Under the pieces are notes generated by a model that worked only from the letters and a program-made list of their open reading frames with translations, was not told the origin of the DNA and did not search any database. A stretch of 64,000 nt of DNA from Acidobacteriota bacterium (lineage in GTDB: Bacteria > Acidobacteriota > Terriglobia > Terriglobales > Acidobacteriaceae): assembly GCA_021846275.1 (NCBI GenBank), contig JAJZBZ010000001.1:558001-622000 (forward strand), written 5' to 3'. The position numbers were made by a program, and so were the translations under genes. Each line of letters starts with the position of its first letter. The first letter of the stretch is position 1. Shown here piece by piece: positions 63,836 through 64,000 of this stretch.

Positions 63836-64000
63836 TCATCTGCCGAAGAGTTTGCCAAGCAGGCCGACTGGTTTGCTCGCACCGTCCGGTGCCGCGTCCC
63901 GGTGGAATCTCTCCGTAAACTGGATCGGCTCGCCGGAGTCCAGGCCCACCGGCTGCGGCTGCGGCGGCAGCTTTGATCCGGTAATTGCTGCCTGCGGATT
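63836..64000 (-). CDS. 3' end of an unidentified gene (partial)
   Basis: A minus-strand frame is open from the window edge to a TGA at 63838-63836, giving the last 54 residues of a protein. It is rich in Pro and Gln (LPPQPQPVGLDSG) and ends KPVGLLGKLFGR. Too short to identify. It is convergent with the decarboxylase gene, which ends 52 bp away. Confidence 0.55.
   Translation of the reverse strand, partial: NPQAAITGSKLPPQPQPVGLDSGEPIQFTERFHRDAAPDGASKPVGLLGKLFGR

Overview
The window is GC-rich, gene-dense bacterial chromosome. Gene content (two complex I operons, a type-B succinate dehydrogenase, a BshB1-like deacetylase, a GH172 protein, a fused homocysteine methyltransferase/MTHFR, PdxST and many secreted hydrolases) fits a heterotrophic, aerobically respiring member of Acidobacteriota (Terriglobia-like). 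That assignment is inference from gene content; no rRNA, tRNA or CRISPR array is visible.

Layout. 1-10249 (+): the distal part of a first complex I operon, nuoD(partial)-I-H-J-K-L-M-M2-N, with two different nuoM genes and no nuoEFG between D and I. 10295-14098 (-): a tightly coupled operon of two secreted TIM-barrel glycosidase-like proteins with an SCP2-type thiolase between them. 14192-16786: lactonase, FAH-family hydrolase and SDR dehydrogenase, which resemble part of a non-phosphorylating L-fucose/L-rhamnose pathway. 16899-19086 (-): xseB and the fused homocysteine methyltransferase/MTHFR. 19413-22460 (+): a lipoprotein, a BshB1-like deacetylase and an unknown gene. 22619-26094 (+): sdhCAB, with a recognisable promoter and a strong terminator. 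26255-27640: an exported M19 dipeptidase. 27743-35179 (-): a large diheme cytochrome c, a GMC oxidoreductase and a polytopic membrane patatin-like protein. 35180-36175 is a poor intergenic stretch with an IS3-type transposase remnant. 36176-43705: oligopeptidase B, a TPM protein, LemA, a STAS/RsbW pair, a soluble MgtE-N/CBS protein and a GH172 protein. 43834-57709 (-): a second complex I operon, nuoA-C-D-orf117-E-F-G-H-J-K-L-M-N. 58030-64000: a small unknown gene, cytochrome oxidase subunit III, pdxTS, a large Orn/Lys/Arg decarboxylase and the 3' end of another gene.

How the genes work together. NADH (second Nuo complex) and succinate (SdhCAB) feed the quinone pool, and an aa3-type oxidase (only subunit III is here) may drain it. 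The most striking point is complementarity of the two nuo operons. The second has the NADH module (EFG) but lacks nuoB and nuoI, which are essential iron-sulfur subunits. The first has nuoI (and, upstream of the window, possibly nuoB) plus an extra NuoM, and its NuoL is about 23 residues longer in the lateral-helix region than the NuoL of the second operon. The two machines may therefore share subunits, or B and I of the second complex lie elsewhere. The second most unusual module is the diheme cytochrome/GMC oxidoreductase/patatin operon, whose substrate is unknown.
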